This document shows positions 25,094 to 32,106 of a DNA stretch of 38,805 nt, piece by piece; position 1 is the first letter of the stretch; each line of letters starts with the position of its first letter. The notes under the pieces are model-generated. The model was given only the letters and a program-made list of their open reading frames with translations, had not been told where the DNA came from and ran no database searches. The stretch spans positions 1 to 38,805 of the forward strand of contig SVTD01000013.1 in the NCBI GenBank assembly GCA_015063955.1, given 5' to 3'. Position numbers and translations under genes: made by a program. The stretch comes from Oscillospiraceae bacterium (GTDB lineage: Bacteria; Bacillota; Clostridia; Oscillospirales; CAG-272).

Positions 25094-26044
25094 TTAATCA
25101 AACAATGACAATTGCTCTCCGGAATCGTTATTTCGTTGTTTTTCCAGACTTTCAACGTCGCCGTTCCAATCGTTGTTAATTGGAATAGCTCCTTTTTCGA
25201 TTAATGCTTTGTTTCCTTGATACCCATTCTTGTCCCAGCACATTTCGGAACACCAATTGTGCTTGAGATTTTCAACTGCTCCCGCCCATGTTCCGCCTTT
25301 GTTTAGCTCGGTTTTGACTACCACTGTGCCCGACGACTGTGCATAAATGTATCGATTCCTCATCATTGCAACTCCGACGTTAAAGCCTGCATCCGGCTTA
25401 ACAACTGAGAGAAGAAGCAATTTTTTGTTTGCCACTGCTTTTATAATATTGCTTTTTTTGATCTTTTTCATCATTGAATCGGAAAGATATTCAATAATCG
25501 GAGCTCCAAGCTCAAGGGCACGCTCCTCCGATACGGTATCTATTCCCTTTGCTCCTCCGGAAACGACCCCGTATCCAAGAGCTGTAGTTTTTGTTACGGT
25601 GTTTTTTGTGAATTCAATATCATCATCTGATACGGTTCTTGAGCCTACGTATCCGATATATTTATGATTTAAAAGCGAAATATCTCCCGCAACGTAAAAG
25701 ATCGGAGGACAATTATTCCCAAGAACTTTTTTTAACTTCTGCGGATATTCCTTATCAGCTCTCGTTACTGCTGTTATGCCCACATTTTCAAGAGTGCTGA
25801 GTTCAAAGGAAAGGCTTGCGTTCCTGTCTATCAGTCTAAATACTCTATCGGTATATTCATCTGAAACAGAAAGAGTATTTTTAAAATCCTCTCTTGAAAG
25901 GTCGAAAATATCACAAGGCTGAAGGCTTGCATCCATAAGAAGCTTCGCAAGTTCCCCCCATTCTTTAGGCTCAAGTGGCATCACTCCATTGCCAACACAC
26001 AGATGGCTGCAAAGTGTAAGTATTGCGTTAGAATTTGGATTCAT
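25094..26044 (-). CDS. DprA/Smf-like protein (ShosA-like), third gene of a putative defence operon
   Basis: 316 aa. A Rossmann-fold DprA domain: 'YIGYVGSRTVS' (129-139), 'GVVSGGAKGID' (159-169), and 'RNRYIYAQSSGTVVVKTELNKGGTWAGA' split over 229-256. In DprA this fold binds single-stranded DNA and loads RecA; here, paired with a phosphoribosyltransferase, it resembles ShosA of the ShosTA system. The C-terminus ends 'EQLSLFD' (310-316), a consensus bacterial sliding-clamp-binding motif. I choose the ATG at 26044: AAAGGAGA lies 6 nt before it and only one base separates it from the recQ-like stop codon, so the two are translationally coupled. This is not the housekeeping DprA: the rest of the sequence is divergent and the context is an island. 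Confidence 0.85.
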   Translation of the reverse strand: MNPNSNAILTLCSHLCVGNGVMPLEPKEWGELAKLLMDASLQPCDIFDLSREDFKNTLSVSDEYTDRVFRLIDRNASLSFELSTLENVGITAVTRADKEYPQKLKKVLGNNCPPIFYVAGDISLLNHKYIGYVGSRTVSDDDIEFTKNTVTKTTALGYGVVSGGAKGIDTVSEERALELGAPIIEYLSDSMMKKIKKSNIIKAVANKKLLLLSVVKPDAGFNVGVAMMRNRYIYAQSSGTVVVKTELNKGGTWAGAVENLKHNWCSEMCWDKNGYQGNKALIEKGAIPINNDWNGDVESLEKQRNNDSGEQLSLFD

Positions 26045-26045
26045 T

Positions 26046-28127
26046 TTATATCTCCTTTTGGCTTGAGTCGGCGAGGGCGAATGGATAAACCTCCAGACAA
26101 CCACCTTCGCTGAGAAGATGCCCGCAGACGGTAAGAGTCCATTTTGAATCTACAACGTCGTCAACGAGCAGTATTTTTTCGGGGATATCGACTCCCTCAA
26201 CCAAGCTGAATGAACGCATAGCATTACTGCATTGATGTGAGCTGTTTTGCATTTCCTTTTGCTGACTTGCACTTTGCTTTTGCAAAAGCTCTGTGAAGGT
26301 TATTCCCAAGGATTCTGCCAGTCTTTTTGAAAAATCAATTACGATATCACTTCGAAGAGATGGAACACAGGTCAAATGGGTTATTCCGAGCTCCTCGATA
26401 AAAGGGCGTAGTAAGCTCACACTTTTTCCGATAAGCTCATCACAAAAGCGTTGGTGTTTTCCATATTTATCTCTTTTAACAAGCTCTCCATAGCCGGGAT
26501 CTCCGTATTTTGCTATACACAAGCCTTTTTGGTTCGGAATGGGAATACTCTTGCTTTCGGTAACGTCGGAATAGACCCATCTTTTTCTCGGCTCAATTTC
26601 AATAATCAGACCGTTTACATACTCCTCTGCTTTTCGTAATGAATCAAAAGACGGCTCGGAAGGGAGTATTTCGCGTCCTAGGCAATTTGCACAGTGCCCA
26701 CAATTGTAGGAATTGGGATCGTCAAGGCACTCAACTACGAATTTGCTGTAGCAGCTTTTTGTATTTGCAAGATTCTTCATTTGCTCCATTTCGCCGATTC
26801 TTGTAGCAGTAACAGCATCATAATGTTCGCGGTCGTAGAAAAATGGCTTTGGAGTTGCGAAATAGGTGGTCTTTTCCTTTCTTATAAAGCCGTCGTGCAT
26901 TAAAAAGGAAATGGCCTTATCAAGACGAGTTTTCCTTATGTTTAATGCTGAATTTATCTGATAGAGCTTAACACCGTCGTTATCCGATATATATTCCATA
27001 ATACTTGTTGCTTCCTTTTCGGTGGGGAAAGCAGTACCTATGAAATAATTCAGAATATCCTCGTCCTCTTTTCCAAACATTAAAAACGTGTAAGCTCTTT
27101 CGATGTTTCTTCCGGCTCTGCCTATCTGCTGATAGTAGGAAACGATATTTGAGGGCATCTGGAAATGAATTACAAAAGCGATATCTCCTTTATCGTAACC
27201 CATACCAAGCTTGATCGTGGCAACTATAACCTTGATTTCGTTATTTTTGAATTCCTCTTCAATTTGTTTATTCAGAAGTTCACCATCCTCGGTGCCTCTT
27301 GAATAGTAAGCTCTTGCTGAAATACCGTTTTTAACAAGGAAATCACAAAGGTAATCACAGTCTCTTTGGGTAAGACAATAAATAATGCCACTACCGGGAA
27401 GCTTGTTTATGTTTTCCAGTATCCAAGCGTACCTTTTGATCTTATCGGGCATTTCAAGAATCTGTATCGAAAGCGAGTCGCGAGTTAGGGAACCTCTTGA
27501 AACAAACACGTTGTTTCCAAGCTGCTTTTCAAGATCCTTTATGACTCTGTTATTTGCCGTAGCAGTCGTAGCAAGAACGGGAACGGTATCGGGGAGGGAA
27601 GAAATAACAGCTTTTAAATTCCCGTACTCAAGTCTGAAATCATGACCCCAATCAGAAATACAGTGAGCTTCATCAATGACGAAAAGTCCGATTTTAATAT
27701 TTTTCAGCCTTTTTTGAACGTCGTCGCTGAAAAGAGTTTCGGGCGTGACTAAGATCAGATCAAGCTCGTCCTTTTCAAGAGAATCAAGGATATCCTCTCG
27801 GCGGTCTTTAACACTGCTGTTCAGAACATCGCATTTTAGTCCCATTTTTGTTGCAGCCTCTATCTGGTTTTCCATAAGCACAAGAAGAGGACTAACAACC
27901 ATAGTGACACCCTTGCTTTTTTGACGCATAAGCTTTGTGCAAACGAAATAAACAAGGCTCTTTCCCCAACCGGTACGCTGAACGACTAAAACTCTTTTCT
28001 TAGTCATCGTAGCTTCAATAGCTTCATACTGACCGTCTCTGAATGAAGCATCGGGTCCGTACAGTTGTTTTATTATCCCTGTAGTCTGAACGTAAATTTC
28101 AGGATAGTTAACTTCAATAGTTGTCAT
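26046..28127 (-). CDS. RecQ helicase fused to a ComF-like phosphoribosyltransferase
   Basis: 693 aa. RecQ motor: 'FRDGQ' Q-motif (29-33), Walker A 'TGWGKS' (52-57), DEAH box (152-155), 'QQIGRAGR' (333-340), and the RecQ zinc module Cys459/476/479/482, followed by a winged-helix-like part. From about 500 the protein changes: 'VPSLRSDIVIDFSKRLAESLGI' (588-609) and the PRPP-loop signature 'ILLVDDVVDSKWT' (652-664) mark a ComF-type phosphoribosyltransferase. There is no HRDC domain. The fusion joins DNA unwinding to PRPP or nucleotide chemistry. With the adjacent DprA-like gene it recalls ShosTA (PRTase plus DprA), with RecQ added. It overlaps the SWIM gene by 14 nt and has no clear Shine-Dalgarno site of its own, so it depends on coupling. 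Confidence 0.9.
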   Translation of the reverse strand: MTTIEVNYPEIYVQTTGIIKQLYGPDASFRDGQYEAIEATMTKKRVLVVQRTGWGKSLVYFVCTKLMRQKSKGVTMVVSPLLVLMENQIEAATKMGLKCDVLNSSVKDRREDILDSLEKDELDLILVTPETLFSDDVQKRLKNIKIGLFVIDEAHCISDWGHDFRLEYGNLKAVISSLPDTVPVLATTATANNRVIKDLEKQLGNNVFVSRGSLTRDSLSIQILEMPDKIKRYAWILENINKLPGSGIIYCLTQRDCDYLCDFLVKNGISARAYYSRGTEDGELLNKQIEEEFKNNEIKVIVATIKLGMGYDKGDIAFVIHFQMPSNIVSYYQQIGRAGRNIERAYTFLMFGKEDEDILNYFIGTAFPTEKEATSIMEYISDNDGVKLYQINSALNIRKTRLDKAISFLMHDGFIRKEKTTYFATPKPFFYDREHYDAVTATRIGEMEQMKNLANTKSCYSKFVVECLDDPNSYNCGHCANCLGREILPSEPSFDSLRKAEEYVNGLIIEIEPRKRWVYSDVTESKSIPIPNQKGLCIAKYGDPGYGELVKRDKYGKHQRFCDELIGKSVSLLRPFIEELGITHLTCVPSLRSDIVIDFSKRLAESLGITFTELLQKQSASQQKEMQNSSHQCSNAMRSFSLVEGVDIPEKILLVDDVVDSKWTLTVCGHLLSEGGCLEVYPFALADSSQKEI

Positions 28128-28578
28128 ATAAATCGTAATCGTCTATAAATCTTTCATACTGCCATTCGGGGCCGGTAAAAAGAAGATGCAGCAGAGCATC
28201 CCGCAACTCGCTCTTTTTCATTTTCTCAACATATCGGCATACTATGTCCGTCATTTCTTCTTGGAACTTTTCCTGCTCCTCCTGATATGCGACGGCTTCA
28301 TCATATATTCTCTTAGCTTCCTCAGGAAATGCGGTAAAATATACTGCCATCATATGCTTACAAACAATTCTTTTCCCGTCTGCATGAGGACAATTACATT
28401 TGGATTTTCTCGGATGAGCAGTATCGATATGAACACAATATGGTTCACTCATAGTACCGTCAACAAAAGCTGAATATTGAGTATCATCAATTTTATGAAG
28501 CTTCTTTACCTTCTTTTTCTCGTAATAATCATATCCGCGCCAAAGAGAAGCATTACTCGTACATTCAATAAGTCCCAT
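28114..28578 (-). CDS. SWIM zinc-finger protein, first gene of the putative defence operon
   Basis: 154 aa with an AAAGGAG site 6 nt before the ATG. The SWIM motif is Cys61-x-Cys63-x9-Cys73-x-His75 ('CNCPHADGKRIVCKH'). A helical, charged tail (85-125) follows. SWIM fingers bind DNA or proteins and are found with Swi2/Snf2 helicases, MuDR transposases and RecA-related factors. The first 60 residues form the usual leading strands ('RGYDYYEKKKV'). The gene overlaps the RecQ fusion by 14 nt, so the two products are probably made in fixed ratio and may interact. Confidence 0.85.
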   Translation of the reverse strand: MGLIECTSNASLWRGYDYYEKKKVKKLHKIDDTQYSAFVDGTMSEPYCVHIDTAHPRKSKCNCPHADGKRIVCKHMMAVYFTAFPEEAKRIYDEAVAYQEEQEKFQEEMTDIVCRYVEKMKKSELRDALLHLLFTGPEWQYERFIDDYDLYDNY

Positions 28579-28614
28579 ATCTGCTCCTTTATGAATAACA
28601 TGTTTGTTGTTTAT

Positions 28615-28643
28615 ATTTTACTCCATATCAAATATTATTTCAA
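28615..28643 (-). promoter_or_regulatory. Promoter of the SWIM-RecQ-DprA operon
   Basis: On the minus strand TTGAAA (28638-28643), 17-bp spacer, TAAAAT (28615-28620), about 37 nt before the SWIM start codon. Confidence 0.7.
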
Positions 28644-28665
28644 GCAGTTTTCGGAACCTAAAATA

Positions 28666-29343
28666 TCATTTTAATAACAGCATTATTTCACTTAAACTTT
28701 CGCAATTGTGATCCGCATATTCGGATGGGCCTTTGGCGGAGTGTACAAGGATTGTTTTCATTCCGGCATCTTTGCCGCCTTTGATATCTGCTATCGGGTT
28801 GTCTCCGACCATATAGCAGATATCGGGATCTCCTGCAGCTTTGATTGCGTGATCGAATATTTCCGGGCGAGGTTTTTCGAAGCCGATATCAGCCGAAATT
28901 ATATAGCCGGAAAAAAGCTCTGATAATCCAAGCTTTTTTACCGCCTGAGGAAGCTCGGGATAATTGTTGGATATTATGTAATTACGATACCCCATTCTTT
29001 TGCAGTGTTCCAGTATCAGAGCAGTGTCTTCAAAGACAGTGTAACAGGTAAAGGACAGAATGCGCTTTTTGTATGCATCGTTTACCTTATCCACTTCCAA
29101 AACACCGTGCTGTTCATAAAAATCACTTAGTTTGGCAAATAAACGGGCCCACCATTTTTCGCCGGTTTCATTTTCGTAAGAGTTTTCCCAGTGATTCCAG
29201 GGATGCGCTATGTTGAGTGCTGCTTGGATATCCGCTTCTTCGATTACATAGTTATTCAACTGCAACGCTTCTTTTAATGCTTCGAAGGATTCGTTGTTTC
29301 TGTGAACGAGCGTGCCGTCAAAGTCCCAAAAAATAACTTTCAT
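28666..29343 (-). CDS. HAD-superfamily hydrolase
   Basis: 225 aa. HAD phosphatase motifs: I 'FWDFDGTL' (nucleophile Asp8), II 'IISNN' , III Lys in 'GFEKPRPEIFD', IV 'MVGDNPIADIKGG'. It has an alpha-helical cap (about 15-90), like phosphoglycolate phosphatase and pyrophosphatase relatives. Substrate unknown. GGAGGA precedes the ATG, and the M24-like gene lies 19 nt upstream in the same direction, so the two form an operon inside the island. Confidence 0.85.
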   Translation of the reverse strand: MKVIFWDFDGTLVHRNNESFEALKEALQLNNYVIEEADIQAALNIAHPWNHWENSYENETGEKWWARLFAKLSDFYEQHGVLEVDKVNDAYKKRILSFTCYTVFEDTALILEHCKRMGYRNYIISNNYPELPQAVKKLGLSELFSGYIISADIGFEKPRPEIFDHAIKAAGDPDICYMVGDNPIADIKGGKDAGMKTILVHSAKGPSEYADHNCESLSEIMLLLK

Positions 29344-29362
29344 ATGTTTCCTCCGTATTTAC

Positions 29363-30052
29363 TTAAAGTTCTATAAGTCGATCGCCGGCGAAAGCATAAA
29401 TGTTTTCTTTTTTGTAGCCGTACTTTCCTCCGGACAAGCTGATATGCGGTTCAAACGTAAATGCTTCAACCTCCGTAAGCTTTGTTTTGTTACCTTTTTC
29501 AATATAAATTCTCAGGCTTTTATCGCTGACGATAGAATGTCCCAAATTGCCGAGAAAATCCAAATTAACGTAGCCTTTAGCTTTGATTACGTCATTGATA
29601 TAGAAAAACAGATCCTCAAACGTGGTATCGGGGCATACGAAGTTGAGCATAGCTTCATGAAGTCGTTCCTCCATCAGTAGCCCATCCCGCCATTGATAAT
29701 TCTTGACTTTTGCAGGTTCAAGGATGGGAAGTCCGTCCTCTAAAATTATGGTTCTTGCATAATCACCCCATACACGGTTGTGTTGCGGACTTAGGTCTAT
29801 CGTTATGATATCGTTGGGTTCAATAACGGTGTTTGCAGTTTCATACTGCTTTCCGGAAACGGAAAGAATAGTGTCAGTACCTCGAAAAACGAAAGCGCCT
29901 ACGTCCCAATACCAAAAGGAATCAGCACCGTACGCCAGCATATACTCTTCACAAAGTGTTCTTATCTCACGTAGTGACATACCCGGTTGAAGAATATTTG
30001 AAATATAGTTAACAGTTTCTCTGTTTAAGTTTTGCATATCATAAACAGTCAT
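29363..30052 (-). CDS. M24-family metallopeptidase-like protein
   Basis: 229 aa, a 'pita-bread' fold protein of the Xaa-Pro/methionine aminopeptidase kind. All five metal ligands can be found: Asp86 (TIDLSP), Asp97 (WGDYAR), His172 (GNLGHS), Glu201 (FEPH) and Glu216 (KKENIY). It has only the catalytic domain, with no N-terminal creatinase domain. The ribosome site is weak. First gene of a two-gene unit with the HAD hydrolase; it could be a dipeptidase or have a non-peptide substrate. Confidence 0.8.
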   Translation of the reverse strand: MTVYDMQNLNRETVNYISNILQPGMSLREIRTLCEEYMLAYGADSFWYWDVGAFVFRGTDTILSVSGKQYETANTVIEPNDIITIDLSPQHNRVWGDYARTIILEDGLPILEPAKVKNYQWRDGLLMEERLHEAMLNFVCPDTTFEDLFFYINDVIKAKGYVNLDFLGNLGHSIVSDKSLRIYIEKGNKTKLTEVEAFTFEPHISLSGGKYGYKKENIYAFAGDRLIEL

Positions 30053-30128
30053 GTTCGGTTACAACTCCCGTCGTTTATAAACAGAAATCCGTATTGTTGC
30101 GGTATTATTCATATTTTGAAAAAATCAG

Positions 30129-30164
30129 AAAGTGCCCGAAAACGTGACAATTTTCGGGCACTTT
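30129..30164 (-). terminator. Terminator after guaA
   Basis: AAAGTGCCCGAAAA / TTTTCGGGCACTTT, 14 bp, followed on the minus strand by CTGATTTTTTC. It lies just inside the island, 14 nt beyond the guaA stop codon. Confidence 0.75.
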
Positions 30165-30177
30165 GAGCCAAATTATA

Positions 30178-30190
30178 TTATTCCCACTCG
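30178..30190. other. Right att-like direct repeat within guaA
   Basis: TTATTCCCACTCG includes the guaA stop codon (TAA on the minus strand) and codons for the C-terminal 'EWE'. Its identical copy is at 24877-24889. Confidence 0.7.
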
Positions 30191-31179
30191 ATTGTGCCGA
30201 CGGGCTTGGGGGTGAGGTCCATGAGGACGCGGTTGATACCTTCTACCTCGTTTGTGATTCGTGCAACTATCTTATGGAGTACTGCGTAGGGGATCTCCTC
30301 GACGGTTGCGGTCATTGCGTCCTTTGTGTTTACGGCGCGGATGATCGCAGGCCAGCCCTCGTAGCGGCTCTCGTTCTTTACGCCGACAGACTTGATATCG
30401 GGTACTGCGATGAAATACTGCCATACCTTTTCGGAAAGGCCGCAAATGTCAAACTCTTCTCTGAGGATAGCGTCTGCCTCGCGAAGCGCGTGGAGACGGT
30501 CACGAGTGATGGCACCGAGGCAGCGTACGCCAAGGCCGGGGCCGGGGAAGGGCTGACGGTATACCATTGCATGGGGAAGACCCAGAGCCTCTCCAACTAC
30601 TCTTACCTCGTCCTTATAAAGGAACTTGAGGGGCTCGCAAAGCTCGAACTGGAGATCCTCGGGAAGTCCACCTACGTTATGGTGGGACTTAACTGCCTGC
30701 TTGCCCTCTGCCTGCTTGATAGACTCGAGAATATCGGGGTAGATCGTTCCCTGTGCGAGGAAGGTCACGCCCTCAAGCTTTCTTGCCTCGTCTGCAAATA
30801 CGTTGATAAACTCAGCGCCGATGATCTTACGCTTCTTCTCAGGCTCTGCAACTCCTGCGAGAAGATCGAGGAATCGATCCGTTGCATCTACGTATATAAG
30901 GTTAGCATCAAGCTCTTCGCCAAAGATTCTAACAACGTCCTCAGACTCATTCTTTCTCATAAGACCGTGGTTTACGTGAACGCAAACCAGCTGCTTGCCG
31001 ATCGCCTTGATAAGGAGTGCGGCAACAACAGAGGAGTCAACTCCACCGGAGAGGGCAAGGAGCACCTTGTTTGTGCCAACCTGCTTCTGTATCTCACTAA
31101 CCTGCTCTGCAATAAACTTATCCGCAAGCTCTTTTGTTGTGATTCTTTCCATTGTTTCGGGTCTTCTTTGAATTTCCAT
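30178..31179 (-). CDS. guaA: GMP synthase, ATP-pyrophosphatase subunit only
   Basis: 333 aa, against about 510 for the usual bacterial enzyme. GMP synthase aminates XMP to GMP with ATP. Present are the ATP-PPase domain with the PP-loop 'LSGGVDSS' (43-50) and the C-terminal dimerisation domain ending 'KPVGTIEWE'. The N-terminal glutamine amidotransferase domain is absent. The start is real, not a break: GGAGG lies 9 nt before the ATG and a promoter is upstream. This is the split (archaeal GuaAb-like) arrangement; a separate glutaminase subunit is not in the window. The 3' end serves as an integration site. Confidence 0.92.
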   Translation of the reverse strand: MEIQRRPETMERITTKELADKFIAEQVSEIQKQVGTNKVLLALSGGVDSSVVAALLIKAIGKQLVCVHVNHGLMRKNESEDVVRIFGEELDANLIYVDATDRFLDLLAGVAEPEKKRKIIGAEFINVFADEARKLEGVTFLAQGTIYPDILESIKQAEGKQAVKSHHNVGGLPEDLQFELCEPLKFLYKDEVRVVGEALGLPHAMVYRQPFPGPGLGVRCLGAITRDRLHALREADAILREEFDICGLSEKVWQYFIAVPDIKSVGVKNESRYEGWPAIIRAVNTKDAMTATVEEIPYAVLHKIVARITNEVEGINRVLMDLTPKPVGTIEWE

Positions 31180-31218
31180 ACCTGATGCCTCCGTTTTTTT
31201 GAAATATTTTGATATTTT

Positions 31219-31247
31219 AGTATAACACCCAATCGTTTTGATTTCAA
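31219..31247 (-). promoter_or_regulatory. guaA promoter
   Basis: On the minus strand TTGAAA (31242-31247), 17-bp spacer, TATACT (31219-31224), 40 nt before the start. No riboswitch-sized leader is present. Confidence 0.75.
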
Positions 31248-31340
31248 GAAGAAATGATCTGAATTTTTTACAAATTTTCTTTTACGGTGCGTATTTTTTT
31301 GTAATTTATTTGTGAACGGCACGTTTTTTTAAAAAAACTG

Positions 31341-31369
31341 TTGTGCACAAGAATGATTTAATGTAGAAT
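31341..31369 (+). promoter_or_regulatory. Promoter of the PepSY-like lipoprotein
   Basis: TTGTGC (31341-31346), 17-bp spacer, TAGAAT (31364-31369). Confidence 0.55.
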
Positions 31370-31404
31370 AATTATAGAAGCAATGATCACGAAAGGAGAA
31401 AAAT

Positions 31405-31953
31405 ATGAAAAGAACCAGAATAGTATCGGCACTTGTTTTGCTTGTATGCATTGCTTTGACGATCATCGGCTGCAGCGGACGCAAGCTTATCGGCGAGGAA
31501 AAGGCAAAGGAGCTTGCCTTTGAGCATTTCGAGCTGAATGCCGCAGATTGCACAGTTATCAAGATCCAGCTTGACGAAGGAAAATACGAGCTGGAATTCG
31601 TATGCGCAGGCCGTGAATATGACGTGGAGATAGATGCCTACTCCGGGGCTGTTCGCGAGATGGAGATCGAGAAAAACGATATTTATACGGACACTACCTT
31701 TATTGATACAGCCGAAGGCGATGAGCAAATAAAGGAGTCAGAGGTTGCAGAAAAGATAACCGTAGACCGTGCAAAGGCCCTTGCTATAGCTCACTTCGGA
31801 CTGAATGCAGAGGAATGCACCTTTATTAAAGCAGAGCACGACGAAGGCGGATACGAGATCGAATTCGTATGCGGCGAAAAGGAATATGAGGTAAAGGTTG
31901 GCTACTATACCGGTGAGGTTATAGAAACCGACGTTGACAGCATCTACGATTAA
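31405..31953 (+). CDS. Lipoprotein with two PepSY-like domains
   Basis: 182 aa with a strong GAAAGGAG site. The signal ends in a lipobox (TIIGC, Cys23). Two copies of a PepSY-like unit follow (about 27-88 and 117-178): 'AKELAFEHFELNAADCTVIKIQLDEGKYELEFVC' in two parts and its twin 'AKALAIAHFGLNAEECTFIKAEHDEGGYEIEFVC' are nearly parallel, each ending in a 'YSGAV'/'YTGEV' turn. PepSY domains are thought to inhibit peptidases or sense the cell envelope. Single gene with promoter and terminator. Confidence 0.85.
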   Translation: MKRTRIVSALVLLVCIALTIIGCSGRKLIGEEKAKELAFEHFELNAADCTVIKIQLDEGKYELEFVCAGREYDVEIDAYSGAVREMEIEKNDIYTDTTFIDTAEGDEQIKESEVAEKITVDRAKALAIAHFGLNAEECTFIKAEHDEGGYEIEFVCGEKEYEVKVGYYTGEVIETDVDSIYD

Positions 31954-31959
31954 TCAAAA

Positions 31960-31996
31960 AGCCTGCAGACCATTCTCGGGATCTGCAGGCTCTTTC
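31960..31996 (+). terminator. Terminator of the PepSY-like lipoprotein gene
   Basis: AGCCTGCAGA / TCTGCAGGCT stem with a 12-nt loop, then CTTTCT, just after the stop codon. Confidence 0.75.
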
Positions 31997-32047
31997 TGTG
32001 GGGCGGCGCAAGATCTGCTTTCAATTGTGAATAATAAAATATATTTA

Positions 32048-32076
32048 TTGACAATAATTTTCAAGTAGTATATAAT
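32048..32076 (+). promoter_or_regulatory. Consensus promoter of the glycosyltransferase gene
   Basis: TTGACA (32048-32053), 17-bp spacer, TATAAT (32071-32076): a perfect sigma-A consensus. Confidence 0.85.
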
Positions 32077-32106
32077 TAATGAAACTGTTTTTTCGGAGGT
32101 GAAGAA

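Larger units (their letters stand above)
24877..30190. mobile_element. Genomic island integrated at the 3' end of guaA
   Basis: A 13-bp exact direct repeat TTATTCCCACTCG bounds the region: 24877-24889 and 30178-30190. The right copy covers the guaA stop codon and its last residues. The 3' end of guaA is a known insertion site for integrative elements. Inside are five genes, all on the minus strand and visibly AT-richer than their neighbours: SWIM protein, RecQ-PRTase, DprA-like, HAD and M24. No integrase, transposase or plasmid genes are seen, so it is either a non-autonomous cargo island or a decayed element. Confidence 0.7.

Noticed and set aside
30178..31179. guaA as a pseudogene truncated at its 5' end
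   Set aside because: A consensus-like promoter and Shine-Dalgarno site lie directly before the ATG, and the ATP-PPase and dimerisation domains are complete, so it is a stand-alone subunit.
30163..31185. 340-codon plus-strand reading frame across guaA
   Set aside because: Exact antisense of guaA and it crosses the att site and terminator; no independent support.
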